Below are positions 31,790-40,642 of a DNA stretch of 44,498 bases, one piece after another (within the stretch, counting starts at the first letter, position 1; every line of letters starts with the position of its first letter). The notes under the pieces were generated by a model. That model did no database searches. It worked only from the letters and a program-made list of their open reading frames with translations, and had not been told where the DNA came from. The stretch comes from Streptomyces corallincola (GTDB lineage Bacteria > Actinomycetota > Actinomycetes > Streptomycetales > Streptomycetaceae), in the NCBI RefSeq assembly GCF_019104725.1, contig NZ_JAHRXF010000050.1:1-44498 (forward strand). Direction: 5' to 3'. The translations under genes were made by a program, and so were the position numbers.

Positions 31790-34753
31790 TCAGTAGGCCG
31801 GGAGGGTGCGCGGGCCCAGGTCGTCGCGGGCGGGCGGCGGGGCGAGCCGGACGGTGGCGCCGAGGACGCTCACCCCGCGCGGGGCGACGACGACGGGCTC
31901 CAGGGTGACGGCCACCACCTCGGGGTGGTCGTCCACCAGCCGGGAGACCCGCAGCAGCAGTTCCTCCAGGGCGGGGGTGTCCACAGGGGTGGAGCCGCGC
32001 CAGCCGAACAGCAGCGGGGCGGTGCGGATGGAGCGGACCAGTGAGGTCGCGTCGCGGTCGGTGACCGGGATGAGCCGGTGCGCGGTGTCGTCGAGGAGCT
32101 GCGAGGCGGCGCCCGCGAGCCCGAACGACAGCACGGCACCGGCGGCCGGGTCGATGACGGCGCGGACGACGGTGTCCACACCGCGCGGTGCCATGCCCTG
32201 CACCACCGGCCGCAGTTCCTCGGGCTTGCCGAACAGCTCGGTCAACTCGGCGTAGGCGCGGCGCAGTTGTTCCTCGTCCGCGAGGTCGAGGCGGACCCCG
32301 CCGAGGTCGGCGCGGTGCCGCAGGTGCGGTGCGGTGGCCTTCAGGGCGACCGGGTAGCCGAGGGTGCGGGCGGCTTCGGCGGCGGCCTCCGGGTCGGGGG
32401 CGGGCAGTGCGCGGCGGACCCGGATGCCGTACTTCTCCAGCAGGTCGCAGGTCTCGTTCTGGCCGATGGTCAGGCCCCGGCCGCGCGCGAGGAGGGTACG
32501 GATGAGTGCGGCGGCGCCCTTCTCGTCTATGCCGTACTCGGGCACCTTGCCGGGATCGGCCGCCTCGCGCCGCCACTGCGCGTACCGCACGGCTTCGGCG
32601 AGGGCGCGTACGGCGCGCTCGGCGGCGGGGTAGGCGGGGATGAGGCGAGGGGTGGCCGGTTCGCCGGGCCGCGCGGGGTCGCCGGGGGCGGTGAGGGGCG
32701 CGGGGTCGGGCGTGCGGTCGCGGCCGGGGTTCGGCGCGGTGGTGGGGGTGGCCGGGGTACCGGGCGGTCGCGGGGTGGTGGGGGTGGCCGGGGTGTCCGG
32801 AACCCGGTCAGCGGCAGGGGTGGCCGGAGCACCCGGTGCCTGGGGGGCGGCAGGGGTGGCCGGGGTGCCCGGTGCCTGCGGTGCCGTGCTCGCGGCGGCG
32901 GACAGCGCCTCGGCGAGGCCGCCCAGTTCGACGTGGACGACCAGCACCGGTTTGCCGGGGGCCCCGGCGGCAGCCGAGCGCAGGGCACCGGCGAGTTCGG
33001 CGTCGCCGGGCGAGCGCTCCCCCACGGCCGGGATGGCGGTGACGACGACGGCGTCGCAGGAGTCGTCCGCGAGCGCGCGGGACAGCGCCCGGTGGAAGTC
33101 GTCCGCCGTGGCGGCGGTGGTCAGGTCGATCGGGCGGGCCGGGCGCAGCCCCTCCGCGAGGCAGCGGTCGTAGGTGAGGACGCCCAGGGACTCGGAGTTG
33201 CCGAGGATCGTGACGCGCGGTCCGGCGGGCAGCGGCTGGCGGGCCAGCAGCAGTCCGGCGTCCACGAGTTCGGTGATGGTGTCCACCCGGATCACCCCGG
33301 CCTGCCGCAGCAGCGCGGAGACCGTGGCGTGCGGCAGCCGGGTGGCGCGCACCGCGTGCCCCTGCGGGGCGGAACCGACGCCCTGCACCACGACCAGGGG
33401 TTTGGCGGCGGCGGTGCGCCGGGCGAGCCGGGTGAACTTGCGGGGGTTGCCGATGGACTCCAGGTACATCAGGGCGACGTCGGTCTCGGTGTCGTCGAAC
33501 CAGAACTGCAGGACGTCGTTGCCGGAGACGTCGGCCCGGTTGCCGGCGGAGACGAAGGTGGACACCCCGGTGAAGCCGGTGACGCCGCCGCCGCGCCGGT
33601 GCAGCCGGGACAGCAGGGCGATGCCGATGGCGCCGGACTGCGAGAACAGCCCGGTGCGGCCGGTGCGGGGCATGTCGGGCGCCAGGGAGGCGTTCAGGCG
33701 GACACCGGGCGCGGTGTTGATCACACCGAAGGAGTTGGGGCCGATGATCCGCATGCCGTACGCGCGTGCCTGGTGGACCAGGGCGCGCTGCCGCTGCCGT
33801 CCGTCGGAGCCGCTCTCGGCGTACCCGGCGGACAGGACGACCAGTCCCTGCACGCCGTGTTCGCCGCACTCCGCGACCACCGCGGGCACGAACTCGGCCG
33901 GGACGGCGACGACCGCGAGGTCCACGGGTTCCGCGATGTCCCGCACCGAGCCGAACGCGGGCACCCCGTCCACCTCGTGGACGCCGTCCGGGAAGGCGTG
34001 GTTGACGGCGTACAGCCGTCCCGCGTACCCGGCGTCGCGGATGTTGCCGAGCACGCTGCGGCCCACCCCGCCGGGGGTGCGGCCGACACCGACGACGGCG
34101 ACGGAGCCGGGCGCGAGCAGACGGCGCACCGAGCGCGCCTCGGCGCGCTGTTCGCGGGCCCACTGCACGGCGACGGAGCGGTCGGTGGGTTCGAGTCCGA
34201 ACTCCAGGCGTACGACGCCGTCCTCGAAGCTGCGTTTCTGGGTGTAACCGGCGTCGGTGAACACCTTGATCATGCGGGAGTTGGCGGGCAGCACCTCGGC
34301 GGCGAACCGGCGGATGCCGCGCTCGCGGGCGACGGCGGCGATGTGCTCCAGCAGGGCGGAGGCGACGCCGCGCCCCTGGTGGGCGTCCTGGACGAGGAAG
34401 GCGACCTCGGCCTCGTCACCCGCGGCACCCCCGTCCTTGCCGGTGCCGAGCCGGTCGTAGCGGACGGTGGCGATGAACTCGCCGCCCACGGTGGCCGCGA
34501 GGCCGACCCGGTCCACGAAGTCGTGGTGGGTGAAGCGGCGGACGTCCTTGGCGGACAGGCGGGGGTAGGGCGCGAAGAAGCGGTAGTACTTCGACTCGTC
34601 GGAGACCTGCTCGTAGAAGCTGACCAGCCGTTCGGCGTCGTCCACCGTGATGGGCCGGACGCGGGCGGTGCCCCCGTCGCGCAGCACCACGTCCGCCTCC
34701 CAGTGGGCGGGGTACTCGTGCCGGTCCTGCTGCCGGTCCGCCGGGCTCTGCAT
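31790..34753 (-). CDS. bifunctional GNAT acetyltransferase/NDP-forming acyl-CoA synthetase-like protein (Pat type)
   Basis: The protein has 987 residues. The N-terminal GNAT domain (about 18-180) has an acetyl-CoA loop in DAHQGRGVASALLEHIAAVA. A CoA-binding Rossmann domain follows (about 205-310, VAVVGVGRTPGGVGRSVLGN), then a succinyl-CoA-ligase-like domain (SQSGAIGIALLSRLHRRGGG, VSAGNRADVSGNDVLQFWF). A long Pro/Ala/Thr linker (about 617-700) separates it from a C-terminal ATP-grasp part (GIRVRRALPAPDPEAAAEAA, GYPVALKATAPHLRHRADLG). This is the Pat/PatZ protein-lysine-acetyltransferase architecture with the GNAT at the N-terminus, as in Streptomyces PatA. Substrates are likely acyl-CoA synthetases (family knowledge). 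It is divergent from ptsH. Confidence 0.87.
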   Translation of the reverse strand: MQSPADRQQDRHEYPAHWEADVVLRDGGTARVRPITVDDAERLVSFYEQVSDESKYYRFFAPYPRLSAKDVRRFTHHDFVDRVGLAATVGGEFIATVRYDRLGTGKDGGAAGDEAEVAFLVQDAHQGRGVASALLEHIAAVARERGIRRFAAEVLPANSRMIKVFTDAGYTQKRSFEDGVVRLEFGLEPTDRSVAVQWAREQRAEARSVRRLLAPGSVAVVGVGRTPGGVGRSVLGNIRDAGYAGRLYAVNHAFPDGVHEVDGVPAFGSVRDIAEPVDLAVVAVPAEFVPAVVAECGEHGVQGLVVLSAGYAESGSDGRQRQRALVHQARAYGMRIIGPNSFGVINTAPGVRLNASLAPDMPRTGRTGLFSQSGAIGIALLSRLHRRGGGVTGFTGVSTFVSAGNRADVSGNDVLQFWFDDTETDVALMYLESIGNPRKFTRLARRTAAAKPLVVVQGVGSAPQGHAVRATRLPHATVSALLRQAGVIRVDTITELVDAGLLLARQPLPAGPRVTILGNSESLGVLTYDRCLAEGLRPARPIDLTTAATADDFHRALSRALADDSCDAVVVTAIPAVGERSPGDAELAGALRSAAAGAPGKPVLVVHVELGGLAEALSAAASTAPQAPGTPATPAAPQAPGAPATPAADRVPDTPATPTTPRPPGTPATPTTAPNPGRDRTPDPAPLTAPGDPARPGEPATPRLIPAYPAAERAVRALAEAVRYAQWRREAADPGKVPEYGIDEKGAAALIRTLLARGRGLTIGQNETCDLLEKYGIRVRRALPAPDPEAAAEAARTLGYPVALKATAPHLRHRADLGGVRLDLADEEQLRRAYAELTELFGKPEELRPVVQGMAPRGVDTVVRAVIDPAAGAVLSFGLAGAASQLLDDTAHRLIPVTDRDATSLVRSIRTAPLLFGWRGSTPVDTPALEELLLRVSRLVDDHPEVVAVTLEPVVVAPRGVSVLGATVRLAPPPARDDLGPRTLPAY

Positions 34754-34834
34754 GGGGCCAGCGTACGGCTCGCGTACGACAACGCCGCGAGGCAGGCTGA
34801 GGGGGCGCGGCGGTGTCGGGGAGCCGTGTGGGAA

Positions 34835-34850
34835 ACTGGTCTAGACAACT
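34835..34850. promoter_or_regulatory. DasR operator (dre) upstream of ptsH
   Basis: ACTGGTCTAGACAACT matches the dre consensus ACTGGTCTAGACCACT at 15 of 16 positions and ends 24 bp before the ptsH ATG. DasR is the GlcNAc-responsive GntR repressor that controls the PTS in Streptomyces. Confidence 0.85.
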
Positions 34851-34874
34851 TGAGTCACTGAAGGGCAGCAACAC

Positions 34875-35156
34875 ATGGCTGAGCGCCGCGTCAACGTCGG
34901 CTGGGCCGAGGGCCTCCACGCCCGACCCGCCTCCATCTTCGTCCGGGCCGCCACGGCCACCGGCGTGCCGGTGACCGTCGCCAAGGCCGGGGGCACGCCG
35001 GTCAACGCGGGCTCCATGCTGGCCGTGCTGGGGCTGGGCGCCCGTGGCGGCGAGGAGATCGTGCTCGCCTCCGGGGCGGACGGCGCGGAGGCCGCGCTGG
35101 AGCGGCTGGCGAAGCTGGTCGCGGAGGGCCTGGAGGAACTGCCCGAGACGGTCTGA
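34875..35156 (+). CDS. ptsH: HPr phosphocarrier protein of the PTS
   Basis: The 93-residue cytosolic protein receives phosphate from enzyme I and passes it to IIA proteins. The phospho-site His15 is in GLHARPASIFVRA; the region around Ser47 (PVNAGSMLAVLGLGARGGEE) corresponds to the HPr-kinase site loop, although Streptomyces are not known to use that kinase. It is a single-gene unit with a DasR operator before it and an intrinsic terminator after it. GAAGGGCAG lies 6 bases before the ATG. Confidence 0.95.
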   Translation: MAERRVNVGWAEGLHARPASIFVRAATATGVPVTVAKAGGTPVNAGSMLAVLGLGARGGEEIVLASGADGAEAALERLAKLVAEGLEELPETV

Positions 35157-35168
35157 GAAGGACCGTGG

Positions 35169-35210
35169 AATCCGTGCCGCCCCGTGGAGGGTGGCACGGA
35201 TTTCTCTTTT
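35169..35210 (+). terminator. intrinsic terminator of ptsH
   Basis: AATCCGTGCC (35169-35178) pairs with GGCACGGATT (35193-35202) and is followed by TCTCTTTT. This is a classical rho-independent structure 12 bp after the ptsH stop. Confidence 0.9.
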
Positions 35211-35423
35211 CGGGCGCGTCCGAATTTCCGGGCGGGTTCGTTTTCCCGGCGCATTCGAGATCCGAGCGCATTCGAGATCCGGGCACGTCCGATTTTCGGG
35301 CGCGTTCGAGAGGCCGGACGGGCGCGCGTTCCGCGACGCACATTCCCTTCGTCACGGAAACCGCTTCTCCGCGCGGGAAAGTAATGCGCGCCGAATATCT
35401 TCTCTTTGTATACGGTGCCCGTG
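35211..35423. other. gene-free convergent spacer with short repeats
   Basis: The spacer lies between the 3' ends of ptsH and the GntR gene. It contains a 17-bp tandem duplication GCGCATTCGAGATCCG(A/G) at 35249-35282 and a third TTCGAGA near 35305. Its composition is less GC-biased than the genes around it. No coding frame is convincing. Confidence 0.5.
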
Positions 35424-36119
35424 TTAAGGGCGCGGACCCGTTGTGTTTACGGCATGTTGCGAGGTCCTCACCTGCCCGGCGCGGTCGTTCCCGGCGGCCC
35501 GGCGCAGGCGGTGCGCGGCGGTCGCGCGCTCGGCGTGCAGCGCGGTGACCGCGCGCGCCCGGTCGGCGTCGCCGCGGGCCACCGCGTCCGCGATGGCCCG
35601 GTGTTCGGCCCACGCCTCCCGCGGGTCGGGCGGGACGTCCACGGCGTACATCCACGCGATCTTGTGCCGCAGCCGGTTCAGCGTGGCGGTCAGCGAGGGG
35701 CTCCCGGCGGCCTGCGCGAGCGTCTCATGGAACCACACCCCCAGGGCCCGGAGATCCTCCGTGGCGCCGCGCGCGGCCCGCTCCTGACCGAGTCCGACCA
35801 GGCCACGCAGGACTTTCACATGGGCCTCGGTGCGCCGCTGGGCGGCACGGGCCGCGCCCAGGGGCTCCAGCAACCGGCGCATCTCCAGCAGGTCGGCGGC
35901 CTCCTGCTCGGTGGGCTCGGCCACGCAGGCGCCCGCGTGGCGCCGGGTCACGACGAACCCCTCGGCCTCCAGCGTGCGCAGCGCCTCGCGGACGGGGACG
36001 CGCGAGACGCCGTAGCGGCGGGCGAGGACCTCCTCGGTGAGTCGCCCGCCGCGCACGTGGACCCCGGCGACGATGTCGTCCCGGATCGCCGTGCACACCG
36101 AGTGCGCCGGAATACGCAT
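35424..36119 (-). CDS. GntR-family regulator, FCD subfamily
   Basis: The protein has 231 residues. The N-terminal winged helix (about 8-75) reads IRDDIVAGVHVRGGRLTEEV, LARRYGVSRVPVREALRTLE, AEGFVVTRRHAGACVAEP. The C-terminal all-helical FCD ligand domain includes LEMRRLLEPLGAARAAQRRT, WFHETLAQAAGSPSLTATLN and HRAIADAVARGDADRARAVT, with His residues that usually bind a metal. FCD regulators respond to small organic acids or sugars. The ATG at 36119 gives MRIPAHSVCTAIRDDIVAG. The frame extends upstream without conserved sequence. Its ligand and targets are unknown. Confidence 0.85.
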   Translation of the reverse strand: MRIPAHSVCTAIRDDIVAGVHVRGGRLTEEVLARRYGVSRVPVREALRTLEAEGFVVTRRHAGACVAEPTEQEAADLLEMRRLLEPLGAARAAQRRTEAHVKVLRGLVGLGQERAARGATEDLRALGVWFHETLAQAAGSPSLTATLNRLRHKIAWMYAVDVPPDPREAWAEHRAIADAVARGDADRARAVTALHAERATAAHRLRRAAGNDRAGQVRTSQHAVNTTGPRP

Positions 36120-36312
36120 GACCGACCTCCGTGTGATTCCCGCGAAACACCGGCGAGGGACACCCGTATCGCGCACCGTCCGTCCCGCGACTCTATGACA
36201 GAGGGGCGGAATTTCCGATGGCACGGAGAAATCCGGGGATATTTTTTGGCCAGGTCGTGGGATGGGCGGGGCGTACGGCGCATGCGGTCGCGCGGAGTTC
36301 CCGGAAAGCGGA

Positions 36313-36336
36313 AAAGCCCCGGAAGTCCGGGGCTTT
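36313..36336 (-). terminator. terminator of the M23 peptidase gene
   Basis: AAAGCCCCGGA (36313-36323) pairs with TCCGGGGCTTT (36326-36336) around a 2-base gap. It lies about 60 bp after the peptidase stop. The remaining gene-free sequence 36120-36396 includes an AT-rich patch near 36240 (ATATTTTTT), the likely promoter area of the GntR gene. Confidence 0.7.
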
Positions 36337-36396
36337 CGCGTACTCCTCGCACACTCCTCGCGCGCCGCTCCCGTACGCCGCTCGCGCGCCGGTGGG

Positions 36397-37140
36397 TCAG
36401 ACGGCCACGCCGTGCTCGCGGAGGTAGGCGACCGGATCGACGTCCGAACCGTAGTCCGGGCCGGTACGGGCCTCGAAGTGCAGGTGCGGGCCGGTGACGT
36501 TGCCGGTCGCCCCGGAGAGGCCGATGCGCTGGCCCGGTGCCACCGTCTGGCCCACCGTGACGCCGATGGACGACAGATGGCCGTACTGGGTGTACATGCC
36601 GTCGGCCATCCGGAGCACGATCTCGTTGCCGTACGCGCCGCCCCAGCCGGTGGAGACGACGGTACCGGCACCGGCCGCGCGGACGACGGTGCCGGTCGCG
36701 GCGTGGAAGTCGATACCGGTGTGCGAGCCGGAGGACCACAGGGTGCCTCCGGTGCGGTAGCCGGTGGAGACGTGGGAACCGGCGACGGGCGCCACGAAGG
36801 CGTTCAGCCTGCGGCGCTCGGCCTCGCGGGCGGCGCGCGCCCTGGCCTCGCGGGCCTCGGCCGCCGCCCTGGCCGCCGCGGCCTCGGCCGCCTTGCGGTC
36901 GGCGCTCGCCTGCTGGGCCCGGGCCTGGGCGTCGATCTGCGCGGCCACGGTGTCGCCGGTGGCGACCACCGGGGCGAGCCCGGCGGCCGGGGCGTCGTTC
37001 TCGGCGGCGAACGCCGGGGCGACCGCGAGGGTGCCGACGACGCCGGTGGTGGTGAGGGCCACGACGCCCGCCGCCGAAGCGGTGGTCCGTCTGACCCGTC
37101 CGGGCTTGCGATGCTTCCCGGTGGCGCAGTTGAACGCCAT
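36397..37140 (-). CDS. secreted M23-family metallopeptidase under c-di-AMP riboswitch control
   Basis: The protein has 247 residues. The signal peptide is basic (GKHRKPGRVRRTTASAAG), then hydrophobic, then ends APAFA (cleavage about 45). A charged Ala/Arg/Glu coiled-coil stretch (about 65-112) is followed by the LytM/M23 domain (about 118-247). Zinc ligands are His140 and Asp144 (HTGIDFH) and His221 (PHLHFEAR); catalytic His is expected in YTQYGHLS. It should cleave peptidoglycan cross-links outside the membrane. The 5' leader contains a ydaO-type riboswitch, so expression should fall when c-di-AMP is high. Confidence 0.92.
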   Translation of the reverse strand: MAFNCATGKHRKPGRVRRTTASAAGVVALTTTGVVGTLAVAPAFAAENDAPAAGLAPVVATGDTVAAQIDAQARAQQASADRKAAEAAAARAAAEAREARARAAREAERRRLNAFVAPVAGSHVSTGYRTGGTLWSSGSHTGIDFHAATGTVVRAAGAGTVVSTGWGGAYGNEIVLRMADGMYTQYGHLSSIGVTVGQTVAPGQRIGLSGATGNVTGPHLHFEARTGPDYGSDVDPVAYLREHGVAV

Positions 37141-37167
37141 GAAGTGGCCGGTCCTTTCCTTCCCTCT

Positions 37168-37340
37168 CGCCTACCGGGTTAGCTGACGGGTTCGGAGCAG
37201 GAAGGTCTCCTACGGAACTCCCGCGCGGGCGCGGGCCGTTCCGATTCACCCCAGGGACTGCACACGGGTCCCCGGCTCCCCCGGCTCGCGCCGTACGGGG
37301 ACTCGGCGATGGCTGTCCGGTGCCGCGGGTGCGGCGCACT
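37168..37340 (-). promoter_or_regulatory. ydaO/yuaA-type c-di-AMP riboswitch
   Basis: On the minus strand, 28-200 bases before the M23 start, the leader contains the conserved elements of this class. These are ATCGCCGAG-type 5' sequence, the GGGGTGAATCGG core (37240-37252), and the 3' consensus CTCCGAACCCGTCAGCTAAC followed by CGGTAGGCG (37168-37199). These riboswitches turn genes off on binding c-di-AMP and control wall hydrolases and K+ transport genes in actinobacteria. The 5' edge is approximate. Confidence 0.92.
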
Positions 37341-37512
37341 GCCCGACGAACAGCCCGGAAGACGCTAAGCGGGACGGACGGCGCCTCTCAAACCGAACCG
37401 GTCGTTTGTAACGCTTGCCACAGGGCAGAAGGGCGTGCTTCCGGTCAATTCGGGCGCCGCTGAACGCCCGTACGAAAAGGCCGCCCGGCCGCGAAGGCGG
37501 CGGGAACGGAAC

Positions 37513-37549
37513 GTGGGGTCCTGACGGCCTGTCGGCCGCCGGACCCCAC
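37513..37549 (-). terminator. hairpin after the M16 peptidase pair
   Basis: GTGGGGTCC (37513-37521) pairs with GGACCCCAC (37541-37549), with an inner GGC/GCC, 23 bp downstream of the M16 operon stop. The stretch 37341-37512 should hold the M23 promoter; I assign no -10. Confidence 0.65.
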
Positions 37550-37571
37550 TCACCACTGCCGTCGGGCGCGG

Positions 37572-38963
37572 CTACTCGGCCGTCACCACGGTGACCTCAC
37601 CGATGCCGAGCGCGCGGACCGGCTCAGCGATCTGCGCGGCGTCACCGACGAGCACGGTGACCATGCGGTCCTCGGGGAACGCGGCCACGACGGCGGCGGT
37701 GGCCTCCACCGTGCCGGTGTCCGCGAGGCGCTGATACAGCGTCGCCTGGTAGTCGTCGGGCAGATACTGCTCGACCTGGTCGGCCAGGGTGCTCGCCACG
37801 GCCGCCGCCGTCTCGTACTTCAGCGGGGCGACCCCGACGAGGTTCTGCACGGCCACGTCGCGCTCGGCGTCGGTCAGGCCGCCCGCCTTGAGGGTGCGCA
37901 GCACCGTCCACAGGTCGTCCAGCGCCGGGCCGGTGTTCGGGGTGTCCACCGAGCCGCTGATGGCGAGCATGGAGGCGCCGGTGCCGTCCGGGGCGGAGCG
38001 CAGCACCTGCCCGAAGGCGCGCACGCCGTAGGTGTAGCCCTTCTCCTCGCGCAGGACGCGGTCCAGGCGGGAGGTGAGGGTGCCGCCGAGGCAGTAGGTC
38101 CCGAGGACCTGCGCGGCCCACACCCGGTCGTGCCGGTCGGAGCCGACGCGGCCGATCAGCAGCTGCGTCTGCACGGCTCCGGGACGGTCCACGACGACCA
38201 CGCGGCCGGTGTCGTCGGCGGTCACCGGCGGTACCGGGCGCGACTCGCCGGGCGTGCCCGTCCAGGCGCCCAGGGTCTCGCCGAGCAGCGTGTCGAGGTC
38301 GATGCCGGTGAGGTCCCCGACGACGACCACGGTGGCCGTGGCGGGCCGCACATGGCGGTCGTAGAAGCCGCGTACGGCAGCCGCGTCGATCTTCTCGACG
38401 GTGTCCTCGGTGCCCTGGCGGGGGCGGGACATCCGGGCGGTCGCGGGGAACAGCTGCCGGGACAGCTCCTTGGCGGCACGGCGGGCCGGGTTGGCCGTCT
38501 CGTGCGGGATCTCGTCCAGGCGGTTGCGGACCAGGCGCTCGATCTCGCTCTCCGCGAAGGCGGGGGCACGCAGGGCGTCCGCGAGCAGACCGAGCCCCTT
38601 GGCGAGCCGGGAGGCCGGGACCTCCAGGCTGATGCGGACGCCGGGGTGGTCGGCGTGCGCGTCCAGGGTGGCACCGGCCCGCTCCAGCTCGGCCGCGTAC
38701 TCCTCGGCGGAGTCGCGGTCGGTGCCCTCGGTGAAGGCGCGCGCCATGATCGTGGCGACGCCGTCCAGACCGGCGGGTTCGGCGTCCAGGGGCGCGTCGA
38801 GCAGCACCTCGACCGCGACGACCTGCTGGCCGGGGCGGTGGCAGCGCAGCACGGTCAGGCCGTTGCCGAGCGTGGAGCGCTCGGGCGCGGGGAACGCCCA
38901 CGGCCGGGCCTCCCCGGCCTCGGGCCGGGGGTGGAACTGCATGGTGGCGAGCTGCTCGGTCAC
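37572..38963 (-). CDS. M16 peptidase-family protein, probable non-catalytic partner
   Basis: The 463-residue protein has two M16 half-domains. The zinc motif HxxEH is missing at the expected place (the helix reads LDGVATIMARAFTEGT). It retains the C-terminal substrate-binding EEKGYTYGVRA (Arg/Tyr pair). In bacterial M16B enzymes a catalytic subunit with HxxEH pairs with such an R/Y subunit to form the active heterodimer. The GTG at 38963 overlaps the stop of the catalytic gene by four bases, supporting 1:1 expression. No signal peptide is seen, so the pair is probably cytoplasmic. Confidence 0.87.
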   Translation of the reverse strand: MTEQLATMQFHPRPEAGEARPWAFPAPERSTLGNGLTVLRCHRPGQQVVAVEVLLDAPLDAEPAGLDGVATIMARAFTEGTDRDSAEEYAAELERAGATLDAHADHPGVRISLEVPASRLAKGLGLLADALRAPAFAESEIERLVRNRLDEIPHETANPARRAAKELSRQLFPATARMSRPRQGTEDTVEKIDAAAVRGFYDRHVRPATATVVVVGDLTGIDLDTLLGETLGAWTGTPGESRPVPPVTADDTGRVVVVDRPGAVQTQLLIGRVGSDRHDRVWAAQVLGTYCLGGTLTSRLDRVLREEKGYTYGVRAFGQVLRSAPDGTGASMLAISGSVDTPNTGPALDDLWTVLRTLKAGGLTDAERDVAVQNLVGVAPLKYETAAAVASTLADQVEQYLPDDYQATLYQRLADTGTVEATAAVVAAFPEDRMVTVLVGDAAQIAEPVRALGIGEVTVVTAE

Positions 38964-40363
38964 TTGGCCGTCTCCTCGTTCTCGTCGCGGCCTGCGGCGG
39001 CCTCCACGGTGGCTTCCGACTCCGGGTCCTCGGGCACCTCGGCGTCCTCGACGGTCTCCGGGGACTTGGGCTCGTAGACCAGCACCGCGCGGTTGTCGGG
39101 CCGCAGGCGGGCCTGGGCGACCGCCTTGACCTCGTCCGCGGTGACCTCCAGGACGCGCTGTACGGCGGTCAGCGCGAGCTGCGGGTCACCGAACAGGACG
39201 GCGTAGCGGCAGAGTTCGTCGGCGCGACCGGCGACCGTGCCGAGCCGGTCCAGCCACTCGCGCTCCAACTGGGCCTGCGCGCGCTCCATTTCCTCCGGGG
39301 TCGGACCCTCGGCGGCGAAGCGGGCCAGCTCGTCGTCGATCGCGGCCTCGATGACCGGGACCTCGACGTCGCCGGAGGTCTTGACGTCGAGCCAGCCGAG
39401 CGAGGGCGCGCCCGCCAGCCGCAGCAGACCGAACCCGGCGGCCACGGCCGTACGGTCGCGGCGCACCAGGCGGTTGTAGAGCCGGGAGGACTCGCCGCCG
39501 CCGAGGACGGTGAGCGCCAGGTCGGCCGCGTCGGACGCGCGGGTGCCGTCCTCCGGGAGCCGGTAGGCGGCCATCAGCGCGCGCGCCGGGACCTCCTCCA
39601 CGACGACCTCGCGCAGCTGTTCACCGATGACCTCCGGCAGCGAGCCGTCGCGCGGGGCGGGCTTGCCGTCGTGGGCCTCGATGGAGCCGAAGTACCGCTC
39701 GATCCAGGCGAGCGTCCGCGCGGGGTCGATGTCGCCGACCACGGACAGCACCGCGTTGTTGGGCGCGTAGTAGGTGCGGAAGAACTGGCGGGCGTCCTCC
39801 AGGGTGGCCGCGTCCAGGTCCGCCATCGAGCCGATCGGCGTGTGGTGGTACGGGTGGCCCTCGGGGTACGCCAGGGCGGTCAGCTTCTCGAACGCGGTGC
39901 CGTAGGGCACGTTGTCGTAGCGCTGGCGGCGCTCGTTCTTGACGACGTCGCGCTGGTTCTCCATCGACTCGTCGTCCAGGGCGGCCAGCAGCGAACCCAT
40001 GCGGTCCGCCTCCAGCCACAGCGCGAGTTCGAGCTGGTGGGCGGGCATCGTCTCGAAGTAGTTGGTGCGCTCGAAGCTGGTGGTGCCGTTGAGCGAACCG
40101 CCCGCGCCCTGCACGAGTTCGAAGTGGCCGTTGCCCTTGACCTGCGCCGAGCCCTGGAACATCAGGTGCTCGAAGAGGTGCGCCAGACCGGTGCGGCCCT
40201 TCACCTCGTGGCGTGAGCCCACGTCGTACCAGAGGCACACCGCGGCCACCGGGGTCAGGTGGTCCTCGGAGAGCACCACACGCAGACCGTTGGCCAGCCG
40301 GTGCTCGGTCGCTGTCAGGCCCCCGGAGCCTGCCTCGGCCGTGGTCGTGTGACCCATGCGCAT
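38960..40363 (-). CDS. M16 zinc peptidase, catalytic subunit
   Basis: The 467-residue protein has the inverted zincin motif HLFEH (His62, Glu65, His66) within GRTGLAHLFEHLMFQGSAQV. The distal zinc-binding Glu is in ENQRDVVKNERRQRYDN near 142. Its C-terminal half is less conserved and ends in an acidic disordered tail (about 440-467). It forms an operon with the R/Y subunit. The ATG at 40363 has GAAGGGA five bases upstream; the ATG at 40357 is also possible. Substrates are unknown; family members degrade short peptides or leader fragments. Confidence 0.88.
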   Translation of the reverse strand: MRMGHTTTAEAGSGGLTATEHRLANGLRVVLSEDHLTPVAAVCLWYDVGSRHEVKGRTGLAHLFEHLMFQGSAQVKGNGHFELVQGAGGSLNGTTSFERTNYFETMPAHQLELALWLEADRMGSLLAALDDESMENQRDVVKNERRQRYDNVPYGTAFEKLTALAYPEGHPYHHTPIGSMADLDAATLEDARQFFRTYYAPNNAVLSVVGDIDPARTLAWIERYFGSIEAHDGKPAPRDGSLPEVIGEQLREVVVEEVPARALMAAYRLPEDGTRASDAADLALTVLGGGESSRLYNRLVRRDRTAVAAGFGLLRLAGAPSLGWLDVKTSGDVEVPVIEAAIDDELARFAAEGPTPEEMERAQAQLEREWLDRLGTVAGRADELCRYAVLFGDPQLALTAVQRVLEVTADEVKAVAQARLRPDNRAVLVYEPKSPETVEDAEVPEDPESEATVEAAAGRDENEETAK

Positions 40364-40642
40364 TACGTCCCTTCACGAGCGGAGGCGGTCCTCACGACCG
40401 CCGGCTTCCTGCCGGTCCTGCCACTGTATGCACAGCGTGCGGGACCTCGGTGAAGTTCCCGCACGACGTACGCCCACAGCGGATCGCGTAGCCTGCTCGA
40501 CGCGCGCCGCGGGGGCGGCCCCCGGCACCGGGCCGGGCCGCGCGGAACCGGGTCGTGGCACGGGTTGTCGGTGCCTCGGTCCACAATGGTCCGCGTCAGT
40601 ACCGCTCCGCGAGCGACCAGGAACCAGGAGGAGCCGGCAGCG

